From contig JAZHRO010000046.1 of NCBI GenBank assembly GCA_037157565.1, forward strand, positions 19,318,501 to 19,382,500: 64,000 bases of DNA, written 5' to 3'. The notes below the pieces were generated by a model. It was not told the origin of the DNA and did no database searches. It was given only the letters and a program-made list of their open reading frames with translations. The translations under genes and the position numbers were made by a program. Each line of letters starts with the position of its first letter. Positions within the stretch are counted from its first letter, which is position 1. The DNA is from Thalassia testudinum (taxonomy: Eukaryota > Streptophyta > Magnoliopsida > Alismatales > Hydrocharitaceae). This document shows positions 1-10,407 of the stretch, in pieces.

Positions 1-292
1 CTGCTTGCTCCAAAAGGTGCTAAGTTGGGAGGCCCGATTGTCAAATGACTTAAGTAAGTAGGGGTTTGGCATAATTAGCAGCCTTCAAGACGTGCTCCCC
101 CTACTTCGCCTTCCCAACTTTACCATCTTCGGGAGTAAGGATAACACTGAATTCGTCGTGTGGTCGAAATTTACTTCCAATGCGTAGGTCACCTAGGTCT
201 ACACTATAGGGCCTAGATTTCTTTGCTTGGTTGTGCACACACCATTCTTACATCTATCTCCCTTCGCATCCCTCCTTGTTCTTCACAAGTGT
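1..292 (+). other. 5' leader of element A, untranslated
   Basis: This noncoding sequence precedes the gag start at 293. Positions of about 25-185 align base by base with the leader of element D at about 51495-51670, including the block TAGGGGTTTGGCATAATTAG. Conservation in a noncoding leader suggests a role such as dimerisation or packaging, which is inference. An open frame starting at TTG 227 runs into gag, but the conserved gag start is the ATG at 293. Confidence 0.6.
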
Positions 293-1863
293 ATGCACGG
301 AAGGCGATCACTTCATCCTGAATTGGTTGCTTTAGATAGAGAGACTAGGAGGAAACTTGATTTTTCAAGGGGTAGGACTGAGGAAATGAACAACCCAAAG
401 GATCAACCTCAACCCAATGCCATGGCCATGATACAGTTTCATATTACAGCCAACCACGAACTTCAACAACAACAGATCCATACCATCATGCAAGACATAC
501 ACTGATAGTAGAATCCTCATGGGTAGAATCCTCAAGGGCGAAACCCTCAAGGCCAACCCCCACTGAACCCGCCTAACCCACCACAACCCCTTGAGGGCCA
601 ACCAAGTCCTCTCTGTGATTTCTATGATCCATCTGCTATCCGTGTTGAACCATACCTAAGGGTCCCTAAAGGGGGAGATGATTTTGAGCTAAAACCCAAT
701 GTCCTTAGCTTGATTCAAAGTCATTTCCACAAGATCTCAAATGAAGACCCTTTCCAACACCTAGAAGACTTAGATCGGATTGCGTGGACCGTAAAACCAA
801 GGAACATCCATTTGGACATTGTTTTAATCAAGATGTTCCCATTCTCCTTAAGTGACAAAGCTTCTCATTGGCTTAGAACCTTAGGGAGACCCATCTCCAC
901 TTGGGAGGAATTAAGGCATGTTTTTCTTAAGAAGTTTTTTCCCATAGGAAAGACTAATGCCGTTAGAAAAGCCATCACTACATTCACCTTACAAAGTGGA
1001 GAGCAATTCCATCAAGCGTGGGAATGATTCAACGAATTACCAAGGAAATGCCCACACCATGAGGTTCCACAGTGGTAATTGGCCCAGATTTTCTACCATG
1101 GTCTAGACAACAACCTTAGGAATTTCGTGGATTTCACATGTGGAGGAAATTTTTTGAATAAGAATGAGGAAAGCATGTTCGAGCTCTTTGAGTCAATGAG
1201 TGAGAACTCACTTAATAATGCCTCCATGACCCAATTTAATCGGTCCAGTCAACCCCGTGGTGGGATTTATGAGGTGCAAACTAATTCTGGGATGGTTGAC
1301 ATGGACATTATAGCAAAGAAATTGGATCAAGTTGAGTTGGTGGATATGAAAATTGATGAGCTATTGAACCAATACTGAACCCCATTGCAGTACTTCTCCC
1401 TAGCAAAGGGAGCACACAATATCGACCTGGTTCAGGCTATGAACCAAATGCACCTGGAACAACCCCTGACCATGTTCCAGGGAGAGACCTTTGCTCCCTC
1501 AAACCCTGATTATTCTTTCCCCTCCCCTTCGGCACCTTCTACTTTTGAAGATGCCATGCCATCCAAGGATATTCTAAGCCTGACCCTTTCTCCAACACTC
1601 ACAACCCAGGATGGTGCAACCACCCTAATTTTGCCTGGTCAAACAAAAAACCAAACCAACTCCAAAACCAAGCCAGGCCAAACCATCCCTCCTATCAGCA
1701 AGGTCCACCTGCTAGACCATCCTATAACCAGAATAGGGTAGCTCCGACACAACAAAACCAAATGGACACTCTGATTAAAATGATGGCTGATATGAATCAG
1801 AAACATCAGGAGGAGATGGCATTAGTGAAGGGACAATTGAGCCAACTATTGGATAACAAATAA
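293..1863 (+). pseudogene. gag: gag pseudogene of element A
   Basis: The capsid-type gag starts at ATG 293 with MHGRRS, matching MFGRRS in B and C. Positions 293-1741 stay in one frame interrupted only by stops: three consecutive ones at 503-511, then 1025, 1076 and 1376. The retrotransposon gag core is at 680-1230, with motifs such as MFPFSLSDKASHWLRTLGRP, KKFFPIG, a degenerate CPHHEVPQW and ELFESMSENS. A frameshift near 1740 leads into a charged helical C terminus at 1762-1863 (MMADMNQKHQEEM). This is likely a coiled coil and has a counterpart in C. No CCHC zinc knuckle is visible. Nonsense changes dominate over frameshifts, which fits slow decay by point mutation. Confidence 0.88.
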
Positions 1864-2203
1864 GAAGGGTCCCTTCTCAGCCACAACCAAACCCTAGGAA
1901 TGTAATGAACAAAGGCCACAATCCTCAAGGGTTCCAACAAAATTAGGGTAGGCCCATATGATTCTACAAGCCCCTCAAACACCCCTTAGGTTTTCCACTT
2001 CTTCCTCTCAAGGACCTAACCCTGGTTTTAATGCCTCAGCTAGTGCAGTTACCTTGAGAACTAACACTCAAACCCAGGACCCCAAATAGCCAACCCCTCC
2101 CGTGACCCCACTACCTGAGATACTTGATTCTAAGGATGAGCGAGAGGAACCCAAGGATCAGGAACCTGACTCAATTCAAACCTAAATCCCATATCCTGAA
2201 GCC

Positions 2204-2818
2204 TTGGATAAGGTAAAGAAGAAAAATGTGGCTAAAAACGAGTTGCTAGAAATTTTCAAGCAAGTACAGATCAATATACCTCTCCTCAAAGCAATCAAGC
2301 ATATCCCAGCTTACGCGAAACTTTTGAAAGATGTTTCCACACTCAAGCATAAGCCAAGAACCCAAGCAGCTAGGAAGGTAGTGCTATCTAAGCAAGCAAG
2401 TTTGGTGATATTGAGTAGCCTACCTCCTAAAAGGACTAACCCTGGAGCACCTATGATCTCATGTAATATTGGTGACATGACCTTTGATAGAGCACTCCTG
2501 GACTTAGGTGCTTCAATTAACCTAATCCCAACTACCCTTTATCACTAGTTTGGGTTTGGAGAATTAAAGCCCATGCCTGTGACAATCCAACTGGCCGACC
2601 AATCTGTGAAAACCCTAAAGGAGGTAGTCGATGATGTAATTGTTTGGGTTAAGGACTTTTACTTCCCAATTGACTTCTTAGTCCTTGACATGGAAGTCCC
2701 CAAACAACTACAATACACACCCATCATCCTAGGCAGACCCTTTCTGGCTACGGCAAAGGCTAACATTGATTGTGACATGGAATGTATGGAAATCACCTTT
2801 GGAGATAGCAAGCTGTAA
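2204..2818 (+). pseudogene. aspartic protease pseudogene of element A
   Basis: This protease matures the gag-pol polyprotein in Ty3/gypsy elements. It lies in the same frame as gag after a proline-rich spacer (1864-2203). The N-terminal region contains PLLKAIKHIPAYAKLLKD, which aligns with B and C. The active-site motif is ALLDLGASINLIP near 2490-2530, and the catalytic Asp is intact. One stop (TAG 2546-2548) splits it. The distal half has VTIQLADQS, FLVLDMEVP and the protease flap-end motif IILGRPFLATA. The frame ends at TAA 2816-2818 and then continues as the RT linker. Confidence 0.87.
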
Positions 2819-3247
2819 TTGGATATCTTCAAGGAGACTAAGTCTTTTGATTATGGCTGGGTCAAGGAATACGATCTCGTGGAAACCCTGGCTGAAGAGT
2901 GCATGATTGTAAGCTCTTTAAAGGACCATCTGATTCGACCAGCTATTAACTACCTTGACCCATCCCAATCTTTAGAGGCTGAACTCTGCAGAGCTGATTA
3001 CCACCGACAACTTCCATTTGAGGAGATTGATGTCACTCAACTGCCTCCCTTCCTTTACCCATCAAACATTGTACCACCAGCACCTGAATTGAAACCTTTG
3101 CCCAATAACCTTAAGTATATCTTCCTAGGAACTGATCATACTTTTCCTATGATTATCAATGCACACCTAACCAAGGACCAAGAACTTAGGTTGACTACTA
3201 CTCTTTCTGAGCATCGGGTAGAAATGGGTGGACAATTTCTAATTTAA
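2819..3247 (+). pseudogene. protease-RT linker of element A
   Basis: This stretch connects protease to reverse transcriptase in the same frame as protease. It opens with a DIFKETKSFDYG segment that has counterparts in C and D. It is acidic and ends with the conserved block LPNNLKYIFLGTDHTFPMII, followed by LTKDQELRL. That block aligns with B (about 15010-15105) and C (about 42250-42370) and precedes the RT fingers. A stop at 3245-3247 and a frame change separate it from RT. Confidence 0.75.
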
Positions 3248-3266
3248 GGGGAATTAGCCCTACTTA

Positions 3267-3866
3267 TTGCACTCACAAGATCTATTTGAAAGATGGGGCT
3301 TGACCTTCTCGCCAAATGCAAAGTCAACTAAACTCGATATGCGAGAGGTTGTTAAAAAAGAAATAATCAAGTGGCTTGATGCGGAAATCATCTACTCGAT
3401 TTCTGATAGCCCTTGGGTGAGCCCTACTGAAGAGGTACCAAAGAAGGTCGAGCTCACCGTAGTCACAAATGATCAAGGCGAATCCATCCCCACTCGCACA
3501 ACCACCACATGGAGGGTGGGTATTGACTATAGGAAGCTTATTGAATCCACTAAAAAGGACCATTTCACCCTGCCATTGATTGACCAGATTATCGAATGAT
3601 TGGCAAGGTGGAAATACTTTTACTTCCTGGATGGATATTTAGGATATAACCAGGTTGCTATTGTACCGGAGGACCAAGAGAAGACCACGTTCACTTGCCC
3701 GTATGGCACATTTTTATTTCACCGTATGCCATTCTGGTTATGCAACGCACTTGCTACCTTTCAGCATTGCATGTTAGCCATCCTCTCAGAGATGGTAGGT
3801 GGATATTCAGAGGTCTTTATGGATGATTTCTCCATTTTTTGAGACTCATTCGACCATTGGCTTAGA
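3267..3866 (+). pseudogene. reverse transcriptase fragment of element A
   Basis: This is the RNA-dependent DNA polymerase of the element. Visible motifs in order are VVKKEIIKWLDA, ISDSPWVSP, VPKK, WRVGIDYRKL, FYFLDGYLGYNQ, EDQEKTTFTCPYGTF and the catalytic box VFMDDFSIF near 3815-3842. The YxDD box reads FMDD, as in B and C. Stops lie at 3597 and 3840. The domain ends abruptly just after the catalytic box (DSFDHWLRNL). The RT thumb, RNase H and most of integrase are missing because of an internal deletion near 3866. Confidence 0.88.
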
Positions 3867-3867
3867 A

Positions 3868-3974
3868 ACCTAGAGAAAATTGTTAATCCCAATGGGGCGA
3901 TAGAAATTGTTAATCCCAAGACTAGGCAAACCTTTACAGTTAATGGCCAAAGATTGAAACACTTTCTTACCTAG
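3868..3974 (+). pseudogene. integrase C-terminal tail joined to RT, element A
   Basis: About 35 codons encode NPNGAIEIVNPKTRQTFTVN followed by GQRLKHFLT. This matches the extreme C terminus of integrase in C (SNGAVEI..KFTINGQWLKSYL, about 45015-45090) and B (about 17770-17850). It is in the same frame as the upstream RT fragment, so the deletion of roughly 2.5-3 kb happened to join RT and integrase in frame. A short duplication of 'attgttaatccca' (about 3880 and 3907) lies next to the joint. Confidence 0.75.
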
Positions 3975-4584
3975 ATTCCCCCAAAGGAAGTCGTAACCCT
4001 CATTGAGGGCTGAACTAGAACTATGCCCAACTAGAGGCAGTAAACTCAGCGCTTCCTGGGAGGCAACCCAGAGGTTTCAAGCTGACCGGATACACAATTA
4101 CAACTTAGGTGATTTCTTTCCTTGCCCTCTTGCATACATTTAAATTCCAATGAGGACATTGTCTAAGATAGGCATGGGGGGGTGGTAATTCTCATGATCT
4201 GAGTGCAAAAATTGTTAGCTTAAACTAATTTTTATTTCTTTTTATTCCAAAAAAAAAAAGAAAAAAGGAAAAGAAAATGTAGGTAATAGGAGCTTGTCAA
4301 CTTTTGGAAATGATACGTTAGGGACCTGAAAGTTTAGACTCTTTAGTTCTTAGGACTTAATCAATTCGAGTGTCCACTAAAATGTGGACTTGGTATCGAG
4401 TCCTTACCACCATAATTTATATTAATCTGGGCAACAAAGTAGGGAGATAAGTATACGACTTATCAACCTACCCTCTGATTTCGGGGGATTTTTAGTCTAA
4501 GCATCTACACACATTTTGCACTAACTCACTCATCAGCGGTTCTAATGGAAATTGAGTATCTAATGAACCTTCTAGGGTGGTATG
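3975..4584 (+). other. 3' noncoding region of element A, first part
   Basis: This is the region after pol. It begins with AACTCAGCGCTTCC..GGGAGGCAACCCA, a block also seen after pol in B (about 17930), C (about 45180) and D (about 56395). It contains a second polypurine-type tract at 4170-4185. Positions 4300-4584 align with 56650-56936 of element D. No env-like ORF is seen. The region is cut at 4584 by the LTR-VII insertion. Confidence 0.75.
4170..4185 (+). promoter_or_regulatory. internal purine tract after pol, element A
   Basis: The tract GGCATGGGGGGGTGG follows a GAGGACATTG block. It resembles the true PPT (AGGCATGGGGGTA) next to the 3' LTR. Similar tracts lie in B (18194), C (45401) and D (56518). 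It could be a second plus-strand priming site, which is inference. Confidence 0.5.
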
Positions 4585-6424
4585 TGACAAGGGGCGGAAT
4601 CGTGAGTTTAAGGAAAACAATGTCGTAGTATAGTCACGAAATCCACTCACCAAAAATCATTTTTATAATAATGAGACTTGGAGTCCAGGTCATTCGTCTC
4701 TGGGAGGCATTTTGGAAATGCAAATTCAAATTCGATCTTGCTTGTTCCACTCATTCAAAATCGCATGTCGATTTATACTAAATACATATCGATATACGAC
4801 ATGCTGCTGCTAGAATAACATAAATTGAAAGCATGCAACTTTAATCACACCAAAAGATGATAATCAGGCACATGGTGATTTTCAACATATATATATAAAT
4901 ATTTTCATTGAGGCATGATGGTGGTTACAGCACAAGTAGAGGAATGCTTGTATAGGGAAATTTAAATCTAGCTAACAGAAAATGTGTTCACGTGAGAATC
5001 TGCAAGAGAATGCTCGTGCACCATGTAGAAGGGAGAGATAGATACACTACTAAGTAGTAAATAAAGCAATAAATCTACAGAGAACTATGTTACTTATCTA
5101 GCTAACAGAATGAAGGGCATTCAGAGGTGGGCTCCGATGGCCTTTGAGTGGGTGAGAGGAGAAAGAGGGGCGGCCAATGGTGTTTAGGCCGACCCTTGGA
5201 GAGAGGTTGGAGAAGGTGATCTAGGCTCTTGGCATGGAGGTGGTGATGACCATGGTGTACTCGTGGAGATGGAGGTGAAGGTGTAGATGGAATGAGTGGA
5301 ATGGAGCAATAGAGCCAAGATCGACCAAATGGCCACCCCTTAGGTCTTTTTATAGGCCTAAGGGATGCTCTCTAGAGAATTATGGAATTCTCTAGAGAGG
5401 CTTATGGTGGAAGCTAGTGGGAGAGGGAGAGAGAGGGTGGATGGGTGGTTTTTAGATCCACATTTGGTGGATCTAAAAATTGAATGTATCTTGGTTGTTA
5501 TTTTTAGCAACCAAGGCAACAACACATGGTAGAGAGTTCTAGAGAACTCTAGCTAGGATAATTTCAAGTAGGTGGTGTGTGTGGGTGTGTGTGGGTCGAA
5601 ACCTAGGTGGCTAGGTTGATTAAGTTAGGTTCTAGTGGGCTTAGGTCAATGTATGTCTCAAATTAAGGTTGCAAACCCTAATTCACTAAGGTAAAATGCA
5701 ATTAAACTTTATACAAGTTTAATTGGGTGTGTGAAAACCTAATTGAGAGTAAAATAACTCAATTAAGTCAGGTTTAGGTCAATTGGACTCGCACTAAGTC
5801 CAATTGGGCTGTGTGTGCTGAGATTAGGGCTCAATTGAACTCATTGAGTCCAATTGAGTAGGCTAATGAAATTGACTATGATCCAAGTCAATTAGGTTTA
5901 GTAAGGAGCTAATTAGGTCCTTAGGGAGGTCTAGAGTTGATGTACTAGGGTTAGGGCACCTTAATTTAGGTTCCTAGCAGGTTAGAATTGGGTTTAGGGA
6001 CCTAAGAACTCAAGATCAAGGCTTGAATTCCAAAACAGGAACTGGAGAATAGTTCTAGACGTCCAATAAAGTTATCAAATGTCTTATAATGAAAAATCAG
6101 AAGTCCAAACTTATTGTCTAGATGTCCAATCAGAGTCAGGAGGGATTTTGGGTTCTGTCTTGGTATTCTGCAGAAATTGGACATCTGACCAAGTGTATGT
6201 GATAAACGCCAGTTTATCATCATTCTTATGCATTAAAACAAACCTAGCTCTTAGGATTTTACTCCGCAAATGGGTTTTTGGGCTGCATTTAGGCATTAAA
6301 TAGGTTAGGCATGCATTGCATTTTTTATTGTCTTTTTAATATGTTTTTGTGAGTGTTAGGGATGTACAGATATATAGATCCCTAAAACCCTAGCACTCAA
6401 GAAGGCAAATGGTGAAGGAGAAGC

Positions 6425-7135
6425 CCAGACTAGCTGGAACTCAGCCTAATCCAGCTCACCTCAGCTTGATCCAGCTCACCTCAGCTTGATCCAGCTCACC
6501 GCAGCTGGAACCTAGCTTACTTGAACTAGGGTTAGCTCATCCCAGCTCCATTCAGCTAATCTCAGCTGGATGGCAGCTCAAGAGAGTTCACCTTAGCTCA
6601 CCCTAGCTCAAGTCAGCTCAGATCCAGCTCAACTTAGCTGAGTCTAGCTCATCTCAGCTCCCACTAGTCCACAGGGAGCTCTAGCTAGCTCAGCTAAGTT
6701 GACAGGAGTTCACCCTAGCTCAGATCCAGCTACATCCAGCTCCACTCAGCTCCAGCCAGCTGAAGAAGAACTCATCCCAGCTCAGGAAGCTCAAGTCCAG
6801 CTCCCGGGGACTCAGCTTAGCTCAACTCAGTTGAGCTAAGCTACTTTAGCTGCCTCAACCAGCTTGATTCTCCCCGGGAGCACCAGACCTAGCTCACCTC
6901 AGCTCATTTTGGTAGAAGCTAGCTCACTTTAGCTTGGCTTAGCAACTAGCAAAGAACTAGCAAGCTAAGCCAGCTAAAGTAGCCCCATGCCAGCCTCTTC
7001 AGTAGCAGCCAGCTCCAACTCCAACTCCAGACTTTTTCTCCTCAGCTCCTTCCTCCAAACCCTAGCTCCAACACCTTCTCCTCTACTCCTCCATTAGCTA
7101 AGCTAGCTTAGCTTAGCTTAGCTTAGCTTAACTAT
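6425..7135 (+). repeat. AGCT-saturated U3 block in LTR-IV
   Basis: By eye I count about 55 AGCT tetramers in some 710 bp, against roughly 3 expected by chance. Typical words are CCAGCTCACCTCAGCTTGAT and (AGCTT)n at 7102-7131. A 20-22 bp unit with CAGCTTGATCCAGCTCACC is tandemly repeated near 6455-6500. The block ends about 450 bp upstream of the TATA box, so it sits where U3 enhancers lie. Confidence 0.8.
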
Positions 7136-7588
7136 GCTCCAACTTCCTTGGCTTGTACCACCCCAAAAACCCACCTACCAACTCCACCCAACTAGCTCCA
7201 CCTAAGCTCCACATAAGCTAACCTACTTGGCACCAACCTAACCTACACACCACCTCCAAAAGACACCTAAAAGTGGCGCCAAAAACTACCCATAACCACC
7301 CCTTAATGGTGCCACTTTTCCCTCCAAAATCCCCCCCTCATCTCCACCACACAATCCCCCTTGAATCCATCTCCACCATCCACCTAACTCCCCTTCTAGA
7401 AGACCCCATGTTGGAGCCAACATGGGGGTGTCTCTCCACCACCAAAAGACACCAACACCACCATAACCACCCCCTTTAACACCCCTTGGATTGGCGCCAA
7501 CTTACCCTAGCCATAGGATCACCAACCACCCTCATCCTTCCATCCTAGCCCTCCATTTCAAGGGGCACCTTAACCCCCCATCCTATTC

Positions 7589-7595
7589 TATAAAA
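7589..7595 (+). promoter_or_regulatory. TATA box of LTR-IV
   Basis: TATAAAA sits in the LTR and is followed by a C/T-rich leader, the usual arrangement of U3 and R in plant LTRs. Confidence 0.6.
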
Positions 7596-9036
7596 AGCCA
7601 CCACCTACCACCATTTTGGGGCATCCTCCCTTAGTGTATTTTCTACCTACATCCACCTATACCTACGCCCAAGGAGAAGGAGTAGAGAAGGAGATTAAAG
7701 GGGCACACCACCAGCCCTTTTGGTGCCTTCTTCTCCCCACTCTCTTCAACTTGGGCCACGCCAAGGAAGAGGACTCTTCCACTTCAAGGAGGACGGCCAG
7801 GCAAGGGAGAAGGACCTAGGGTGGACGTCCACCGTTGGAGAGAAGCTTAGGGCATGCCCCCTTAGGGCTTGCCTTGGAGGACATCACCTTGGCAGAGCAC
7901 TACAAGGAAGGAGTTGAAGGACTCTTTTCAAGATTGGGAGCCACCAACCTTGGAGCAAGAAGCCCTCTTCTTCACCATCTATCTAGAGGATTTGTAATTT
8001 CCTTTCTTTATGTCAATTTTCTAGTAGTAGAAGCATTCCTCTACTAGGCATTTTTGTTAAACACTTTTTTTTTAATTATCTAGTTGCCTTCTTTGCAATT
8101 TCTTGTTTGCATTTCTATTTGCTTGTGTTTAGCATTCCTCACTCCCTCTCCCTAATTATTCTAGGCCTCCACTTTCCTAGAGTGAGCTTAGGGAGAGGCT
8201 CTACTTGCCACTTAGAAGTAGTATTTTAAATTGAAGTGTAAATCACCTTCCCGTCACCATTCCGCATGTTGTCTTAATTTAAAACAAAAAAATGATATAT
8301 TGAAAAATACCAAAAAGAAAGTTGAGATTGTATTCCAAGCAAGAGAATCACTATTGCAAACATTTGGCCTCCTTGGACGACCCTAGATACTCCCCTATCT
8401 AGGATATAAATTTTAAAAGCGTAAGCGGATTCGCGTGTTACAACGACGTTAAAAACCCGCTTTTACAAATCACACGCATTTCGTTATCAGTATGGACATC
8501 CAATAATGCTGCAGATGTGGGTTTGACGTGTGAAGGTTATGGCTAAGGGTCCTGGACATCCTATAACTCATTTGGATGTCTAGGAATAGGCTGGAATTAG
8601 GGTTTTACATATTCCTAGGGTGCAGTGACCTAATCTAAGGGTGGCTAACTCTTGGGGAAGCTTCTAGGCTGTCTTAGGGCTAGGGTGGACCAAAGTTCTT
8701 CACAATTTACTGCTTTATTCCTACTTAACAGAATAGCATACCTCAACTCCCTTACATTATTGTCTACGACATCTACTCTAGGTCATCTACTCTAGCTCTA
8801 CTGCAACTGTAGCTTCAGGTCCAGCTTCAAATCCAGTCTTAGATCCAGCTCCTGAGCTTCTTATTACCTGTAAATTATATAATGCATTTAATCAATACAT
8901 TATAGCATTATTTAATGCATAGCCACAGAAAACAGTAACGATGCCAATAATACTTATGCATGCATGAATTTCACTAGCTTATGCTAAGTTCTAGCTTAAT
9001 TTAGGTCAATCAAGACCAATGATTGCTAGGCAGTCA

Positions 9037-9868
9037 GTATGGCTAGCAAGTTGTTGTGGGTAATAGCCTATTGGCCGATTGTCCAGAGCCCAGCCACAGG
9101 ACCATTCTCTTTTACTACTGCCTTTAGGTAAATCTTAGATCAAGAAAGCCACCTATTAAAAAAAAAGGAAATAGGAAAATATAAAAGGAGAAAAGAATAA
9201 AAGAAATAAGACACACTTCACCGCACAAGTATGGCTGGCAAGTTGTCGTGGGTAACATCCCATTTGCCAGTTGTCCAGGTCCCAGCTCATAAATTGCACA
9301 AGCATTCCAAAACACTTAAGGAAGAAGCGGGAAAGTAGCATAATCCGGGGAGATATACACTGGGTTCACCCTTGTGTTGACCCCACAAAAATAAAAAAGA
9401 AGGGAGAAAGCTACCGGTTAGATAGATACACCTTTGGGCAACATTTTCTCTTTCGGGTCACCTAGAGGCATGGAAACCCAAAGTCCATTTTAATTACCAT
9501 TGAGTGAGTCTATCACTTCCACAATAAGATGCTTAGAACTTAGAGTCCTTTTCAAGTCTTGGGTGAGTTGGGTAGTCATAAAAAGTTACCCCCAAATCCT
9601 CAACTCCAAAAATTTAAAGAAAAATTAAAAAGTTAAAAAATAAAAAAATATATATAGTTGCTTCTATTTAGAATAAGGCGAGGACTCGAGAGGTCTACAT
9701 TTTCGCAGGAAACTCAGGCACTGTTGAGTCTCTGAGAGTTAGGTTTTTAGTAGAAATTTCCTCTGTTGACAAGCAACTTCTACCTGAGTGACCAATTCCT
9801 AATTTCAGTTGTAAATAGCATTTAGGTTAAACCTTGCTAGGGACTAGCAAGGGGTGGGCATGGGGGTA
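9037..9868 (+). other. 3' noncoding region of element A, second part
   Basis: This part resumes after the LTR-VII insertion and aligns with 56932-57783 of D. It contains two copies of a module starting TATGGCTRGCAAGTTG and ending near CCAGC at 9038 and 9230. The second copy has inverted arms CTGGCAA and TTGCCAG. A 9-bp perfect hairpin lies at 9832-9852 (CCTTGCTAG, loop GGA, CTAGCAAGG), followed by the PPT at 9855-9868 (GGGCATGGGGGTA) directly before the LTR. No ORF of note. Confidence 0.75.
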
Positions 9869-10320
9869 TGATGACTCTACAATTATTAGTGTTAATATTA
9901 TTAATTAGAGTCAATTTTGACGTCACAAGAGCATTAATGTCATATCATAGTAGGTTTGGGGCATTGCATACATTTTGCATTACCTTTCATTAAGATTGCT
10001 TAGAATCCATGTTTAATGACCTTGTGTACAAGTCCATATTGAAATAGGTCTTTAATGAGCAATCGGACAATATGGATGGATCCGAATCAACAAACAGAGT
10101 CCAACAGATTCAAAAATCACCTCGATTCGACCTCCGTAGCTCCCACAACAAGTCCAAGGAAGATTAATGGCCAGGGGAAATGCAACATCCTTATAGGCTT
10201 CGAATGAAAAATCCGACTATATGGATGAATTCAGAGTAGTGATCTCAGTACGGCAACGTAGAAATCATCTCGATCCAAGCACCGTCGCATCCTCTGCAAG
10301 TGAAAGAAGATGGATGACCC

Positions 10321-10344
10321 AGATGGCACCACGTGGCACCATCT
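10321..10344. promoter_or_regulatory. near-palindrome with G-box in LTR-I
   Basis: A 24-bp element has outer arms AGATGG/CCATCT and core CACGTG. The copy in LTR-II at 58235-58258 is a perfect palindrome, and the copy at 33268-33291 differs only near the centre. CACGTG is the plant G-box bound by bHLH and bZIP factors, so a U3 enhancer role is plausible but inferred. Confidence 0.6.
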
Positions 10345-10407
10345 AGGCCACCCAACACCGGTCAACAGTCTATCCAACGCTTCCTCTTCATCTGCATCAT
10401 CCATTCC

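Larger units (their letters stand above)
6200..8489 (+). mobile_element. solo LTR-IV nested in LTR-VII
   Basis: A 2290-bp LTR starts TGATAAAC and ends GTTATCA. It is flanked by GTATG at 6195-6199 and 8490-8494. Joining the flanks restores a continuous run of the GACATC-type repeats of LTR-VII. The start folds as an 8-bp perfect hairpin (6200-6219). A TATA box lies at 7589 and a U5 signature (GCCTCCTTGGACGACCCTAG) near 8370, about 120 nt before the end. The U3 holds an AGCT-saturated block (6425-7135). Short ORFs in the leader after the TATA box are not recognisable proteins. Confidence 0.85.
4585..9036 (-). mobile_element. solo LTR-VII, interrupted by LTR-IV
   Basis: The insert is bounded by TG..CA (plus strand TGACAAGG to GGCAGTCA) and by GTATG at 4580-4584 and 9037-9041. 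It splits the 3' noncoding region of A. Element D shows the empty site. Without the nested LTR-IV it measures about 2157 bp. Minus-strand orientation is inferred from a TATA box on the minus strand (5354-5348) and from a U5-type signature near 4690-4715 read on the minus strand (GCCTCCCAGAGACGAATGAC), about 110 nt from the end. No coding sequence is present. An LTR-LTR recombination product is the simplest explanation. Confidence 0.82.

Noticed and set aside
8490..8494. Reading 4585-8489 as one plus-strand LTR ending at the middle GTATG
   Set aside because: A closer start with its own GTATG exists at 6200, and 4585-4720 reads as an LTR end on the minus strand, so two nested LTRs fit better.
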